NCBI GenBank assembly: GCA_047626195.1
Contig: JBLHSN010000190.1
Location: 1 to 11,319 of the forward strand
Reading direction: 5' to 3'
Source of the DNA: CAJXTB01 sp047626195
Lineage (GTDB): Bacteria > Myxococcota_A > UBA796 > GCA-2862545
DNA: 11,319 bases
Position 1 is the stretch's first letter; each line of letters opens with the position of its first letter. Positions 1-7,381 of this stretch are shown piece after piece. A model generated the notes under the pieces. That model was not told the origin of the DNA. It saw only the letters and a list, made by a program, of their open reading frames with translations, and ran no database searches. Both the position numbers and the translations under genes were made by a program.

Positions 1-505
1 CTGTTGCTTGCGGAGCGCGCGGTCGCACGTGGCGATGTGCTGCATATCGACGGTGAAAGCGTGCGGGTACAGAGGGTCGGCATGTGAACGACGACTGTGT
101 TGACGCTGTGCAATGGGGCCTTGACCGTGCCCAACTACGAGCTGGCGACGAACACTCTTCGCAACCTGTCCAAGAGCCGGTGGGTACTGGGTTCGGGTTG
201 TCGTGGCTCATTCTTATGAGGACTCATCGACCGAGGCCGGCGACGTTCTTCACGAAGCCGCTACGGCCTTTGTGGGCCGAGCTGCGGACTGAGAGCCGCG
301 TATTCTCCTGATCGACCTTGGCGAGAACGGGGTCCAGTGGCGGATTGAAGTCGCCGTTGCCGCCCCGTGGCGTGCGGCCATTGAGGAAAGCGAGGCTCGG
401 CAATCGCTGCTGTTGGCACGTCCAAGCCATGGACTGGCCGCGCCGTTCGCACAGCTCGATGTTCACGTCGACGGGCGGAACGCCACCGTCACTGCGCTGG
501 AATAG
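1..505 (+). pseudogene. MscS-family mechanosensitive channel, C-terminal remnant, broken
   Basis: MscS proteins are inner-membrane channels that open on hypo-osmotic shock. Read in frame 1, the window opens with the beta-domain of the family: AERAVARGDVLHIDGESV, then, after an in-frame TGA at 85-87, NGALTVPNYELATNTLRNLS, which corresponds to the family's 'G.LVTVPNSELA.N...NLS'. At about 182-184 (a GGG run) the reading frame shifts to frame 2, which continues YWVRVVVAHSYED (family 'v.V.YdtD'). It then meets a second in-frame TGA at 290-292, followed by ILLIDLGENGVQWRIEV and GLAAPFAQLDVHVDG, matching the C-terminal 'dfGds..nfel.v' and 'Gi.iPfPQ.dvHv' motifs. It stops at TAG 503-505. Both stops sit where Arg or another residue would be normal. 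The 5' part lies outside the window. The match to the family is visible over about 160 residues, so I am confident of the identity and of its broken state, barring assembly error. Confidence 0.85.
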
Positions 506-526
506 TCAGGAGGGAAGGTTCTTAAG

Positions 527-1199
527 TTAGCTGTGTGAGCGGTTCAGCCACTCGAGTTGAGACCGATTGGCCAGGCACAGATACCGACCCTCACGTCGCA
601 GATATTGGGTTTCTGCAGGTCACCGACGATACGGTTGACGCTCTCTCGGCTGGCACCGATGAGGTCGGCTAGGTCTTGCTGACTCAGGCGGACGTCGATG
701 GCCATGCCGTGTGAGCAGGACTCGCCAACCTCGCCGCTCAGCTCAAGCAATGCCTCTACGGTTCTGGCTTCCACCGACTTGAAGACCAAGCTCTCCAACC
801 TGCGTTCCAATCGACGGCTGCGGGCTTCGAGTTCTTGAATCACGACCAGGCCGAGCTCCGGCTTGGCTTGGTCTGCAGCAAGTGCGTGAGGTCCGACCTA
901 CGCAAGATGTGTACAGTCGTCGGCTCAAGGGCTGTCGCATCAATCCGGCTTTCGTCGCTTGAGAGCTGACCGAATAGGCGGCCGGAATCGATCATCTAAC
1001 AGATGAGTGCGCGGCCGTCATCGGCCCAACGAAGCAGCTTCAAGCCACCTGAAACCACCACGTGCACGGCGTCCGATAGACGAAAGCGAATGTCTTCTCC
1101 GCGGGCGAGCTCAATGCGTGAGGCGCCCGAGTCTAACGAAGTGAACTCGGTCCCGGACGGGACGTGTAGAACGGGCGAGCTGTGAAGCGCCCAGATATC
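527..1199 (-). pseudogene. Crp/Fnr-family transcriptional regulator, broken
   Basis: Crp/Fnr regulators carry an N-terminal sensor beta-roll, a dimer helix and a C-terminal winged helix-turn-helix. Reading the minus strand from 1199 gives RIELARGEDIRFRLSDAVH and VVVSGGLKLLRWADDGRALI, which is the sensor domain, then an in-frame TAG at 998-996, then MIDSGRLFGQLSSDESR ('dsGrLFGEl' in the family). At 869-860 a 5-bp tandem duplication (GGCTT twice on the plus strand) shifts the frame. Removing one copy joins LLQTK to PELGLVVIQELEAR and the dimer helix. The HTH RLSQQDLADLIGASRESVNR lies near 697-638. A second shift near 594-593 leads to the usual C-terminal wing, EGRYLCLANRSQLEWL, ending TAA at 529-527. 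The longest intact piece is the 99-codon HTH part (843-544), which ends in an out-of-frame tail. The 5' boundary is uncertain; the frame is closed by TGA at 1202-1200. Confidence 0.83.
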
Positions 1200-1364
1200 T
1201 CAGGCTTCAGCCTGAAGCGGCTTGGGTAGAGTACCGCCAGCTTCTTGCTTTGCTTCGCGTTGGTTCTTGCGCCGTACGATGGCACGCCGAACGACTTGGA
1301 CCAGTGGAAGCCTGATATCGTGCGATCATACCGTTGTCTCGGTCAGCGCTCTGACCGAAGTACC
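1200..1364. other. spacer between regulator remnant and HhH lipoprotein gene
   Basis: No convincing coding sequence was found on either strand; short open frames here have no recognisable motif. The spacer may include the decayed 5' end of the Crp/Fnr gene. It contains two overlapping palindromes at 1200-1218 (TCAGGCT/AGCCTGA with a 2-nt centre, and GCTTCAG/CTGAAGC with a 1-nt centre). It also contains the hairpin at 1339-1358, listed separately. Confidence 0.5.
1339..1358 (-). terminator. perfect hairpin just after the HhH lipoprotein stop codon
   Basis: TCGGTCAG and CTGACCGA form a perfect 8-bp stem closed by a 4-nt loop (CGCT). The hairpin lies 6 bp past the TAG of the minus-strand lipoprotein gene (1365-2261), the position of an intrinsic terminator. 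No run of U follows in either direction, so it may instead be a 3'-end stabiliser. The stem is seen directly; the function is inferred. Confidence 0.5.
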
Positions 1365-2261
1365 CTAGTTGTCGGAGAACCAGTACAGGCTCAGCGGCAC
1401 ACCGGTTTCCCATGCGTAGGCGCCGTACCAGGTACGCTTGGCATCCGGGAAGACCACACCTGGATGGGTGTAGACCGCGGCTTCTTCGAGGGTGTAGCCG
1501 TAGGGGTCGACTTCCGTCATCATCTCGACGCGGCGAACGTGAACGGCGGCTAGGGCCGTCGCCAGGGGAACGGCACCGTCTTCTTGCAACGTGTCACCGT
1601 GCTCGGTGTACAGCAGAACAAGCTCGGCCCGAAGGTCGTTTGCGAAGCGCATGTCGGTGATGGCGATGTCTTGCAGCATGCTGGTATGACGCAGCGTCTC
1701 CAGAGCCGTTGGACCGACAAACCATGCACTTCCAGCGGACCACAGGTGGGGGAAGGGACGTGCTTCGATCAACCCGGTCACCGCACGCCGGTCAATGCCG
1801 GTCGCGATGAGTAGGTCAGTAGGAGCGTCGTTGATGTAGGCCAGGGTGGTGGAGGCTTCGAGGGCATCGAACACAATGCCGTCTACAACGATGTCGGTCG
1901 GTATACTACCGGGCACAAAACCAAGAGCGAATGACCATTCGAGCAGGATGTCAATGGCGTGGTAGCCGACGAATCGTACGTCTTCTACATCAGCCATGCT
2001 GGTGAACGATTGGTCATCGGCCGTTCCACGCATGCGGTCGTCGCCGTCACGGAAGGCGAGAAGGTGTGAGACGGCACGCTTTTCAAGGCCGACAACGTCG
2101 TCCAAGAAAGTGCGGTCGGAGACGTCGGCGTCGAGCAAAGCTAGGATACCGATGGCTTCCGGTGTGCCATCAATCATGTAGGGAGCCCCAACAACCTCGA
2201 CGGGTTGGGAGCAAGCGGCCACGCTCAACGCGAGCGGAAGTACAAATAGAAAGGAACGCAT
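1365..2261 (-). CDS. lipoprotein with two helix-hairpin-helix repeats
   Basis: This 298-residue protein starts at ATG 2261, preceded by GGAG about 8 nt upstream; a longer in-frame reading from 2357 would bury the signal peptide. The N-terminus MRSFLFVLPLALSVAACSQ is a lipoprotein signal with lipobox VAAC and lipidated Cys17. Two ComEA-like helix-hairpin-helix repeats follow. Residues about 38-110 contain LDDVVGLEKRAVSHLLAFRDG, then a Gly/Asp loop with GTADD, then FTSMADVEDVRFVGYHA. Residues about 135-192 contain INDAPTDLLIATGIDRRA and the LIEARPF...AWFVGPTALETL pattern. HhH repeats bind DNA in ComEA, but in Myxococcota-type secreted proteins the same fold occurs without known DNA function, so no role is assigned. 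The C-terminal 100 residues (from about 198) match nothing I recognise; they end in an aromatic stretch with WYGAYAWETG. The gene is last in the minus-strand block, 171 bp after hrpB, and is followed by a hairpin. Confidence 0.8.
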   Translation of the reverse strand: MRSFLFVLPLALSVAACSQPVEVVGAPYMIDGTPEAIGILALLDADVSDRTFLDDVVGLEKRAVSHLLAFRDGDDRMRGTADDQSFTSMADVEDVRFVGYHAIDILLEWSFALGFVPGSIPTDIVVDGIVFDALEASTTLAYINDAPTDLLIATGIDRRAVTGLIEARPFPHLWSAGSAWFVGPTALETLRHTSMLQDIAITDMRFANDLRAELVLLYTEHGDTLQEDGAVPLATALAAVHVRRVEMMTEVDPYGYTLEEAAVYTHPGVVFPDAKRTWYGAYAWETGVPLSLYWFSDN

Positions 2262-2338
2262 TGTGAGAACTCCGGGTGACAGCGTGTTTGGCTGGCACAA
2301 GGGGTTCCGCGGATTCAAGTGAAGATGCTGGGCATCCT

Positions 2339-2383
2339 CGGCCGACGAGGGACTCAAATGTCGCCACGGACCTCAGTCGGCCG
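2339..2383. repeat. long interrupted hairpin between hrpB and the HhH lipoprotein gene
   Basis: CGGCCGAC at 2339-2346 pairs with GTCGGCCG at 2376-2383, and the stem continues as GAGG (2347-2350) with CCTC (2371-2374) past a single bulged A at 2375. This gives a 12-bp stem with a 20-nt loop. It is the main structure in the 171-bp gap between the hrpB stop (2433) and the lipoprotein start (2261). It has no U-run and is GC-rich, so it could be a processing or stability element, a weak terminator after hrpB, or an operator. No gene is seen in the gap. Confidence 0.45.
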
Positions 2384-2432
2384 GCGCAGGTAGCACATGC
2401 GGACCGAAAAGGCAAGCCCCTTCGATCTGTCG

Positions 2433-4814
2433 CTACGACCTGTGGCGACGGTTCGGACGGTCCTGAGCTGGCGCTGTCAGGGGGTCTTCCGGCCAAGGAT
2501 GCTTCGGATAACGGCCGCGCATTTCCTTACGAATTTCTGGCCACGTGGTATTCCAGAAACTGGCCAGGTCTTCGGTGATTTGAACAGGTCGATTGGCCGG
2601 AGACATCAGATGCAGGGTGAGGGGAACACGCCCACGTGCGATGCGCGGTGTCTGGATCCAGCCAAAGATCTGTTGGATACGTACCGCCAGAATCGGACCG
2701 TCTTCGGTGTAGGTAATGGCCTTTCGACTGCCGGATGGCAGCTGGACGTGGGTGGGTGCGTCGATGTCGAGGGCTTGTCGCACGCGCCAGTCCAAACTCT
2801 GACGAATGGCTTGTGCAGCATTGGCTTTTCGCACATCGGCCACGCGACGAATACCGTCGCACAGAGCGGGTAGAAGGTCTTCCCACGACAAAATGGAAGC
2901 CTCCAACTCGGGAAGGGCGGCAGCGAGCAGATTCACGCGGGCAAGCAAACTTACGGCAGTATCCGAGCGTTGAATGTGCTCTACACGTGCATGCTTGGCC
3001 AACAGCTCGGGGTCATGCGCCGGCTCGCTTCGTACGGCCAAGACAATATCGCCGAACACGGTCTCGTAGCGGCGGACGATGGCTTGGTCGGCGGGGTCGA
3101 AGACAATGCGGGTTCGCTGTTCGGTGGCCAGCCAGTCCGGCTCGACCGGACTCGCCAGGTCAATGCTGTGCTCGGCACGCTCTCCACGTTGCGCCCCGCG
3201 CACGCTCAACGCCACAATCAATGGCGCGTCTTCAATGACAGAGCCTTCGGACAGGACTGCACCGCCGAATGGCATGCGGTAGCGGTTGGCTGCGGTGCGT
3301 CGACCGAGCCGGTCGGGAAATCCGGCGAGGGTGCATTGAACCAGCTCTTTTGCCGTGGACGGGCGGTCGGGACAGGGACCTAAGGCACTCTGGGCGACGC
3401 GCACCAGCTGGTCTCGCACCTGACTCAAGCGCCGGTGGCTGCGCAGTCGTGGAAGTCGCGCGCGGATGTCGTCCGCGTCTGCCGCACCGGGTACGCCTCC
3501 AGGCCAGGCATCAGGCTCACTGGCCAAGGTGGCGGCGCCAGCAGCATCGGTGAGTACGCCACGCTTGTGTCCAGCAACCAGCATCGCACCCAATCTTGGG
3601 GAGATGGGCAGTTGAGACAGCGTCTGGCCGAGTGCCGTGAGGCGACCGTCCTCAACCGCGTGTAGGCGTTCGAGTAGCGCTTCCGCAACCATCATGTGCG
3701 ACGGAGACGGTTCTTCAAACCAGCGAAACTGCCTCGGTTGTGCACCCCAGGCCCAGACTTGAAGCAACAGGTCGGCGAGGTCTTCGCGGTGGAGTGCCGG
3801 GGTGGTGAAGGGCAATAAGCGCTCACTGGAGTTCCACAACCGAACCGCGATGCCGGGTCCCGTTCGTCCCGCTCGTCCCGCTCGCTGTTCTGCAGAGGCG
3901 TGGCTGACGCGCTCGGTGATCAAGCGCTCAATGCCGAGCGCCGGGTCAAAGCGCATAGTCTTGACCAGTCCAGAATCAATAACGGTCCGTACGCCTGGGA
4001 CGGTGACACTGGTCTCAGCAATGTTGGTAGTCAGCACCACCCGTGGCTCATCGCTCGGGGACAGGGCGCGTTGTTGCTCATTGAGCGACAGAGAGCCGTG
4101 GAGCTGGAAGACAGGAGAGCCGAATCCAGCGAGGCGGTCAGCGGTGTCGCGGATAGCGCGCTTTCCCGGGAGAAAGACCAGGGTGCTGCCGTCTTGATGG
4201 TGGGTTCGGACGGCCTGCGCGGCTTGGGCGGAGAGCGGGCCGTAGCTGCGCTCTCCTGCGTAGACTGTCTCAATCGGAAAGGCTCTGCCTTCGGCGTGAA
4301 TGACCGGAACGTCGAAGAAGTCGGCCAGGGGTTGAGCATCCACAGTGGCGGACATGGCGACAACAATAAGGTCGGGGCGTGCATCTCGACGGACGTCAGC
4401 CAACAAAGCAAGAGCCAAGTCGATGGTCAGCGAGCGTTCGTGCACCTCGTCGACAACGATAGCGTCGATTCCCTCTAGGAAGGGGTCCTGCTGCATGCGC
4501 CGGGTGAGCAACCCTTCGGTGACGACGACCAACCGCGTGTCTCGCGAGGTCTTATTGTCGAAGCGCACTCGCCAGCCGACTTCGGTGCCGGGCTTCACAC
4601 CCCGTTCAAAGGCGATGCGTTGTGCGGTCAATCGTGCGGCGACGCGGCGCGGCTGGAGGACCCACACTTGCCCTTTGACGACGTCCAACAGGGCAGGTGG
4701 AACACGAGTGGTCTTGCCGGACCCGGGTGGTGCGGTGACAACCGCTCCTCGGTGCGAGTGGACTGCAGCTCGGACCTCGTCGAGGACGTCATCAACGGGA
4801 AGGCGAATGGCCAC
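2433..4814 (-). CDS. hrpB: ATP-dependent helicase HrpB (DEAH/RHA family)
   Basis: HrpB is a bacterial DEAH/RHA-type nucleic-acid helicase found in many proteobacteria; its cellular role is poorly defined. The 793 residues are close to the usual 800-850. Visible motifs are Walker A APPGSGKTT (28-36), DEVHERS (122-128, the family's DExH box), SAT (155-157), the strand TTNIAETS (262-269) and motif VI QRAGRAGR (310-317). The C-terminal signature follows: LMSPANRPVQITEDLASFW, then EMRGRYPKHPWPEDP, near the end of the protein. It starts at GTG 4814, directly abutting the TAA of the metallophosphoesterase gene, and the start fits the family because LPVDDVL opens the helicase domain. No strong ribosome binding site is seen, so translation may depend on the upstream gene. 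It ends in TAG at 2435-2433. No motif is damaged. Identity is firm. Confidence 0.95.
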   Translation of the reverse strand: MAIRLPVDDVLDEVRAAVHSHRGAVVTAPPGSGKTTRVPPALLDVVKGQVWVLQPRRVAARLTAQRIAFERGVKPGTEVGWRVRFDNKTSRDTRLVVVTEGLLTRRMQQDPFLEGIDAIVVDEVHERSLTIDLALALLADVRRDARPDLIVVAMSATVDAQPLADFFDVPVIHAEGRAFPIETVYAGERSYGPLSAQAAQAVRTHHQDGSTLVFLPGKRAIRDTADRLAGFGSPVFQLHGSLSLNEQQRALSPSDEPRVVLTTNIAETSVTVPGVRTVIDSGLVKTMRFDPALGIERLITERVSHASAEQRAGRAGRTGPGIAVRLWNSSERLLPFTTPALHREDLADLLLQVWAWGAQPRQFRWFEEPSPSHMMVAEALLERLHAVEDGRLTALGQTLSQLPISPRLGAMLVAGHKRGVLTDAAGAATLASEPDAWPGGVPGAADADDIRARLPRLRSHRRLSQVRDQLVRVAQSALGPCPDRPSTAKELVQCTLAGFPDRLGRRTAANRYRMPFGGAVLSEGSVIEDAPLIVALSVRGAQRGERAEHSIDLASPVEPDWLATEQRTRIVFDPADQAIVRRYETVFGDIVLAVRSEPAHDPELLAKHARVEHIQRSDTAVSLLARVNLLAAALPELEASILSWEDLLPALCDGIRRVADVRKANAAQAIRQSLDWRVRQALDIDAPTHVQLPSGSRKAITYTEDGPILAVRIQQIFGWIQTPRIARGRVPLTLHLMSPANRPVQITEDLASFWNTTWPEIRKEMRGRYPKHPWPEDPLTAPAQDRPNRRHRS

Positions 4815-5879
4815 TTACTCGGCCGAAATGAGGTCTGTGGCAGACCACTGCTCGAGGCGTACACGTCCGGTGTTCGGGATGGCGACGAGGGTGGCTTCTT
4901 CACCGACCAACTCCAGCCAAAAAACGCCCGGTTGCGGGTCATCGGAGCCGCCAATCACGTGAAGGTCGACACTGGAGCGACTGACCCCACCGTGGACTTT
5001 CGCCGCGGCTCCCGAGCCGATGTGAATGACGCCGTCTACCTGGCCGTACTGCAGCATGTGCTCATGGCCGTGGGCGTACATATGCGCGCCGGTCTGTTCC
5101 AGCGCGTTGTCGAGACGGCGGGCGAAGCGGCTGCCCTTCCATCCGAACCGTCCGAAGTCACGGAAGGCCCCTGCGTCTCCGTGTTCTCCTTGCGAATAGC
5201 GAGGATGGTGGCCAACGACTAGCGTCCAGGTGTCGTCGGAGCGCTCGAGGCCTTCAAGCCAATCGGTCTGGCGTGAGCGCTTACGGCGCAGGACCATTTG
5301 CTCGGAGTCAATGCCCACAATGCGTAGGGAATTAGTCAGACTCTCGAACCGCCGTTCCCAGTAGTACCCGGGAATAGGGGGTTCATCTGCGCTGAACTCG
5401 TAGGCCCAGCGAATCTCACGTGCGGCGCGACCCTGGCGAATGCGAATCATGCCCCAGTCGTGATTGCCGAGGACGCCGGTCAGTAGTGCGGTGCTGCCGT
5501 CTTCTCGCCCCGTCGGTATCCACGCCCACCGCCCAATGCAGCTGTCAGCGTCTTCTTCACCGCCGGGTGGGACGCCGAAGGTGTACAGATTGTCGCCTAG
5601 GAGAACAACGGCATCGCACCCGTGCTCTTCGCAGTACTCGACAGAGCGCTCGAAGGCGGCATCGCGGATGGTGACGTCTCCGGCTTGAACAAAGTGGCCC
5701 TCGCAGGTGCCGGCGTCGCCGACCAACAGGATGCGCAGACGGTCCGAATCAACCTTGACGTCGTCGAGAACAGGTGGCGTGTATTTGGCGCTCATGTCGT
5801 GCGGGTCGCGTAGGTCGCGCAGCAGACAGCCGCTCAACATTAAAGGCAGGACAGCGGAAATGGCGACAGCGAGCTTCAT
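4815..5879 (-). CDS. lipoprotein metallophosphoesterase, purple-acid-phosphatase-like
   Basis: The 354-residue protein begins MKLAVAISAVLPLMLSGC, a lipoprotein signal with lipobox LSGC and lipidated Cys18, so it should face the periplasm or outer surface. The calcineurin-like phosphoesterase fold is shown by the metal-binding motifs in order: GDAG (54-57), GDNLY (95-99), GNHD (138-141), GHHP (223-226) and HGHEH (270-274). Spacing and the GDNLY/GHHPRYS forms resemble tartrate-resistant (type 5) acid phosphatases, which hydrolyse phosphomonoesters at a two-metal centre. The substrate cannot be told from sequence. The ATG at 5879 has no clear Shine-Dalgarno, and a 9-bp inverted repeat sits immediately upstream. 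The stop abuts the hrpB start with no gap, suggesting co-translation, although a lipoprotein phosphatase and a cytosolic helicase have no obvious shared task. The family call is firm; the subfamily is less so. Confidence 0.9.
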   Translation of the reverse strand: MKLAVAISAVLPLMLSGCLLRDLRDPHDMSAKYTPPVLDDVKVDSDRLRILLVGDAGTCEGHFVQAGDVTIRDAAFERSVEYCEEHGCDAVVLLGDNLYTFGVPPGGEEDADSCIGRWAWIPTGREDGSTALLTGVLGNHDWGMIRIRQGRAAREIRWAYEFSADEPPIPGYYWERRFESLTNSLRIVGIDSEQMVLRRKRSRQTDWLEGLERSDDTWTLVVGHHPRYSQGEHGDAGAFRDFGRFGWKGSRFARRLDNALEQTGAHMYAHGHEHMLQYGQVDGVIHIGSGAAAKVHGGVSRSSVDLHVIGGSDDPQPGVFWLELVGEEATLVAIPNTGRVRLEQWSATDLISAE

Positions 5880-5882
5880 GGC

Positions 5883-5928
5883 CAGCGCTCTAACGCACTA
5901 CGTCGCCCATCCAATCGCAAGAGCGCTG
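5883..5928. repeat. 9-bp inverted repeat abutting the metallophosphoesterase start
   Basis: CAGCGCTCT (5883-5891) and AGAGCGCTG (5920-5928) are perfect inverted repeats separated by 28 nt. They fill the 89-bp gap between the polyferredoxin gene and the metallophosphoesterase gene. On the transcript the second arm lies directly before the AUG at 5879, where a Shine-Dalgarno would be expected. It could mask the start, act as an operator, or mark a processing site. The repeat is seen directly; the role is inferred. Confidence 0.45.
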
Positions 5929-5968
5929 CAGCAATCGGCGTCGGATCCTCTGGCGTTCGAGCATCGCG

Positions 5969-7381
5969 CTAAGATTTGCCTCGGAATGCGTCTGCGATGG
6001 CGGCGAAGGGCTTGGCAGCATTCTTGAAGCGGTCACCGAAGCTTCCGTTTTCGAGCTTGAGCACGCCGCGCGGACAGACATCCGAGCACACGCCACAGCC
6101 AACACACGAGGCGCGAACAATGTTCTCACCGCGCTGGGCGTAGGCGCGAACGTCGATGCCCATCTCGCAGTAGGTTGAGCAGTTGCCGCAGCTGATGCAT
6201 TGGCCGCCGTTCGTGGTGATGCGGAAGCGGCTGAAGAAGCGCTGGAACATGCCCAAGATAGCGGCCTGTGGGCAGCCGAAGCGGCACCAGACTCGGCTTC
6301 CCATGATGGGGTAGAAGCCCACGCCGATGACGCCCGAAAAGGCCGCGCCAATAAAGAAGCCGTAGGTCTTGCTGTATAGGCCACTGGCGTTGCCAAGAAT
6401 GGCATTGCCCGTTGCCGCATTGATCCACAGCAACCCAGTGATGACGGTAATGGCGAGCAGGACCGAATGAATCATCCAGCGCTCAACTTTCCACGCGGTG
6501 TCCGAGTTGTCCGATAGCTGGCGGTACGGGTCGCCCAGGGTCTCGGCTAGGCCGCCGCAGCCGCACACGAACGAGCAGTACCAGCGCTTGCCGAAGAAGT
6601 AGGTCAGGGTGGGGACTGCGATGACGCTCATCATTCCAGCCCACAACAGCATGGCGCGACCCACGGTCAGGCCGGTGATGAGAGTGGTACCGGCGGCTGC
6701 TGTTCCGCCGTCTGCGAAGGTCCATGGCAGCAGGTACTCGGGCTTAAGCGGCCAGAAGTAGGTGAAGTAGAACTCGGGTTGGTTCAATGCTTTTAGGATG
6801 TTCGGGATGAGAAAGCCGAACCCGAGCTGGAAGAACATGACCGACAGGGTTCGGATGATCTGGTACCGGCTGTGGCGGTACTTCATCAGCATCCGGCTAC
6901 CCATGACCAAAATGGCAACTGTGTACATGAAACCGTACAGAAACCACTGGTCTGCGTGCTTGCCGGAGAGCGCGTACGAGATTGGCTCAACCAGGGCAAT
7001 AGCGCCGGAAAGTGTTGAGGAATGCCAGTACAGAATCACGTAGAAGCTGGTCATGGCAATGCCGGCCATCCAGCCCCAAACACCGCGATTACTCATGCTG
7101 CTGAAGAACATGCCGTTGTGCTTGATGCCTGGCGTGGTGCCTTTGTACGCCGAGATGACGTAGCCGAGACCGCCGAGAATAATGGTGCCCATGGTGAGGG
7201 CTGGGGCGGTCCAGTAGCTTGTGTACGTGGACAGCGTGTTTGGGCTTAGTAGTGCCAAGAAGACCATCAGGCTTCCGAAACTAACTAGGGCTAAACAAAA
7301 TTTTTCGAAGATTGTCAGCGAGCGAGGCTCGGTGCCAACGCGCTGTGGAGGCAGAGCATCCAGGTGAACTGAGGCACTCAT
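5969..7381 (-). CDS. membrane polyferredoxin of the NosR/NapH/CcoG type
   Basis: This 470-residue protein has about eight hydrophobic segments (roughly 25-45, 60-78, 103-120, 146-165, 178-198, 232-262, 303-320, 340-358) and a C-terminal pair of [4Fe-4S] motifs. These are C395xxC398xxC401xxxC405 (CISCGNCSTYC) and C426xxC429xxC432xxxC436P (CVGCGVCSDVCP). Between the helices lie WYCSFVCGCGG (Cys269, 273, 275) and VWCRFGCPQ (Cys366, 370), the CxxxC-type motifs seen in the NosR/NapH/CcoG membrane ferredoxin superfamily. It lacks the periplasmic FMN-binding domain of full-length NosR. It should move electrons across or along the inner membrane; whether it feeds a reductase or an assembly step is not shown. 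The ATG at 7381 overlaps the oxidoreductase stop as ATGA and has AGGAG about 7 nt upstream inside that gene. It is therefore translationally coupled to a likely NAD(P)H-oxidising partner. Confidence 0.88.
   Translation of the reverse strand: MSASVHLDALPPQRVGTEPRSLTIFEKFCLALVSFGSLMVFLALLSPNTLSTYTSYWTAPALTMGTIILGGLGYVISAYKGTTPGIKHNGMFFSSMSNRGVWGWMAGIAMTSFYVILYWHSSTLSGAIALVEPISYALSGKHADQWFLYGFMYTVAILVMGSRMLMKYRHSRYQIIRTLSVMFFQLGFGFLIPNILKALNQPEFYFTYFWPLKPEYLLPWTFADGGTAAAGTTLITGLTVGRAMLLWAGMMSVIAVPTLTYFFGKRWYCSFVCGCGGLAETLGDPYRQLSDNSDTAWKVERWMIHSVLLAITVITGLLWINAATGNAILGNASGLYSKTYGFFIGAAFSGVIGVGFYPIMGSRVWCRFGCPQAAILGMFQRFFSRFRITTNGGQCISCGNCSTYCEMGIDVRAYAQRGENIVRASCVGCGVCSDVCPRGVLKLENGSFGDRFKNAAKPFAAIADAFRGKS

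Noticed and set aside
85..292. In-frame TGA codons as selenocysteine sites
   Set aside because: MscS does not use a catalytic Sec, the positions do not match conserved Cys, a frameshift lies between them, and no SECIS-like stem was evident directly downstream.
84..311. 75-codon open frame starting with GTG overlapping the first TGA
   Set aside because: It is out of frame with the MscS homology for its whole length and has no motif; it is a shadow of the broken channel gene.
544..843. 99-codon frame as an intact small DNA-binding protein
   Set aside because: It contains a good HTH but begins inside the dimer helix and ends in an out-of-frame tail, while the missing sensor domain and wing are readable next to it; it is better treated as part of a broken Crp/Fnr gene.
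4345..5222. Two long plus-strand open frames (about 200 codons each) opposite hrpB and the metallophosphoesterase
   Set aside because: High GC makes long antisense frames common; they show no motif, and the minus-strand proteins are firmly identified.
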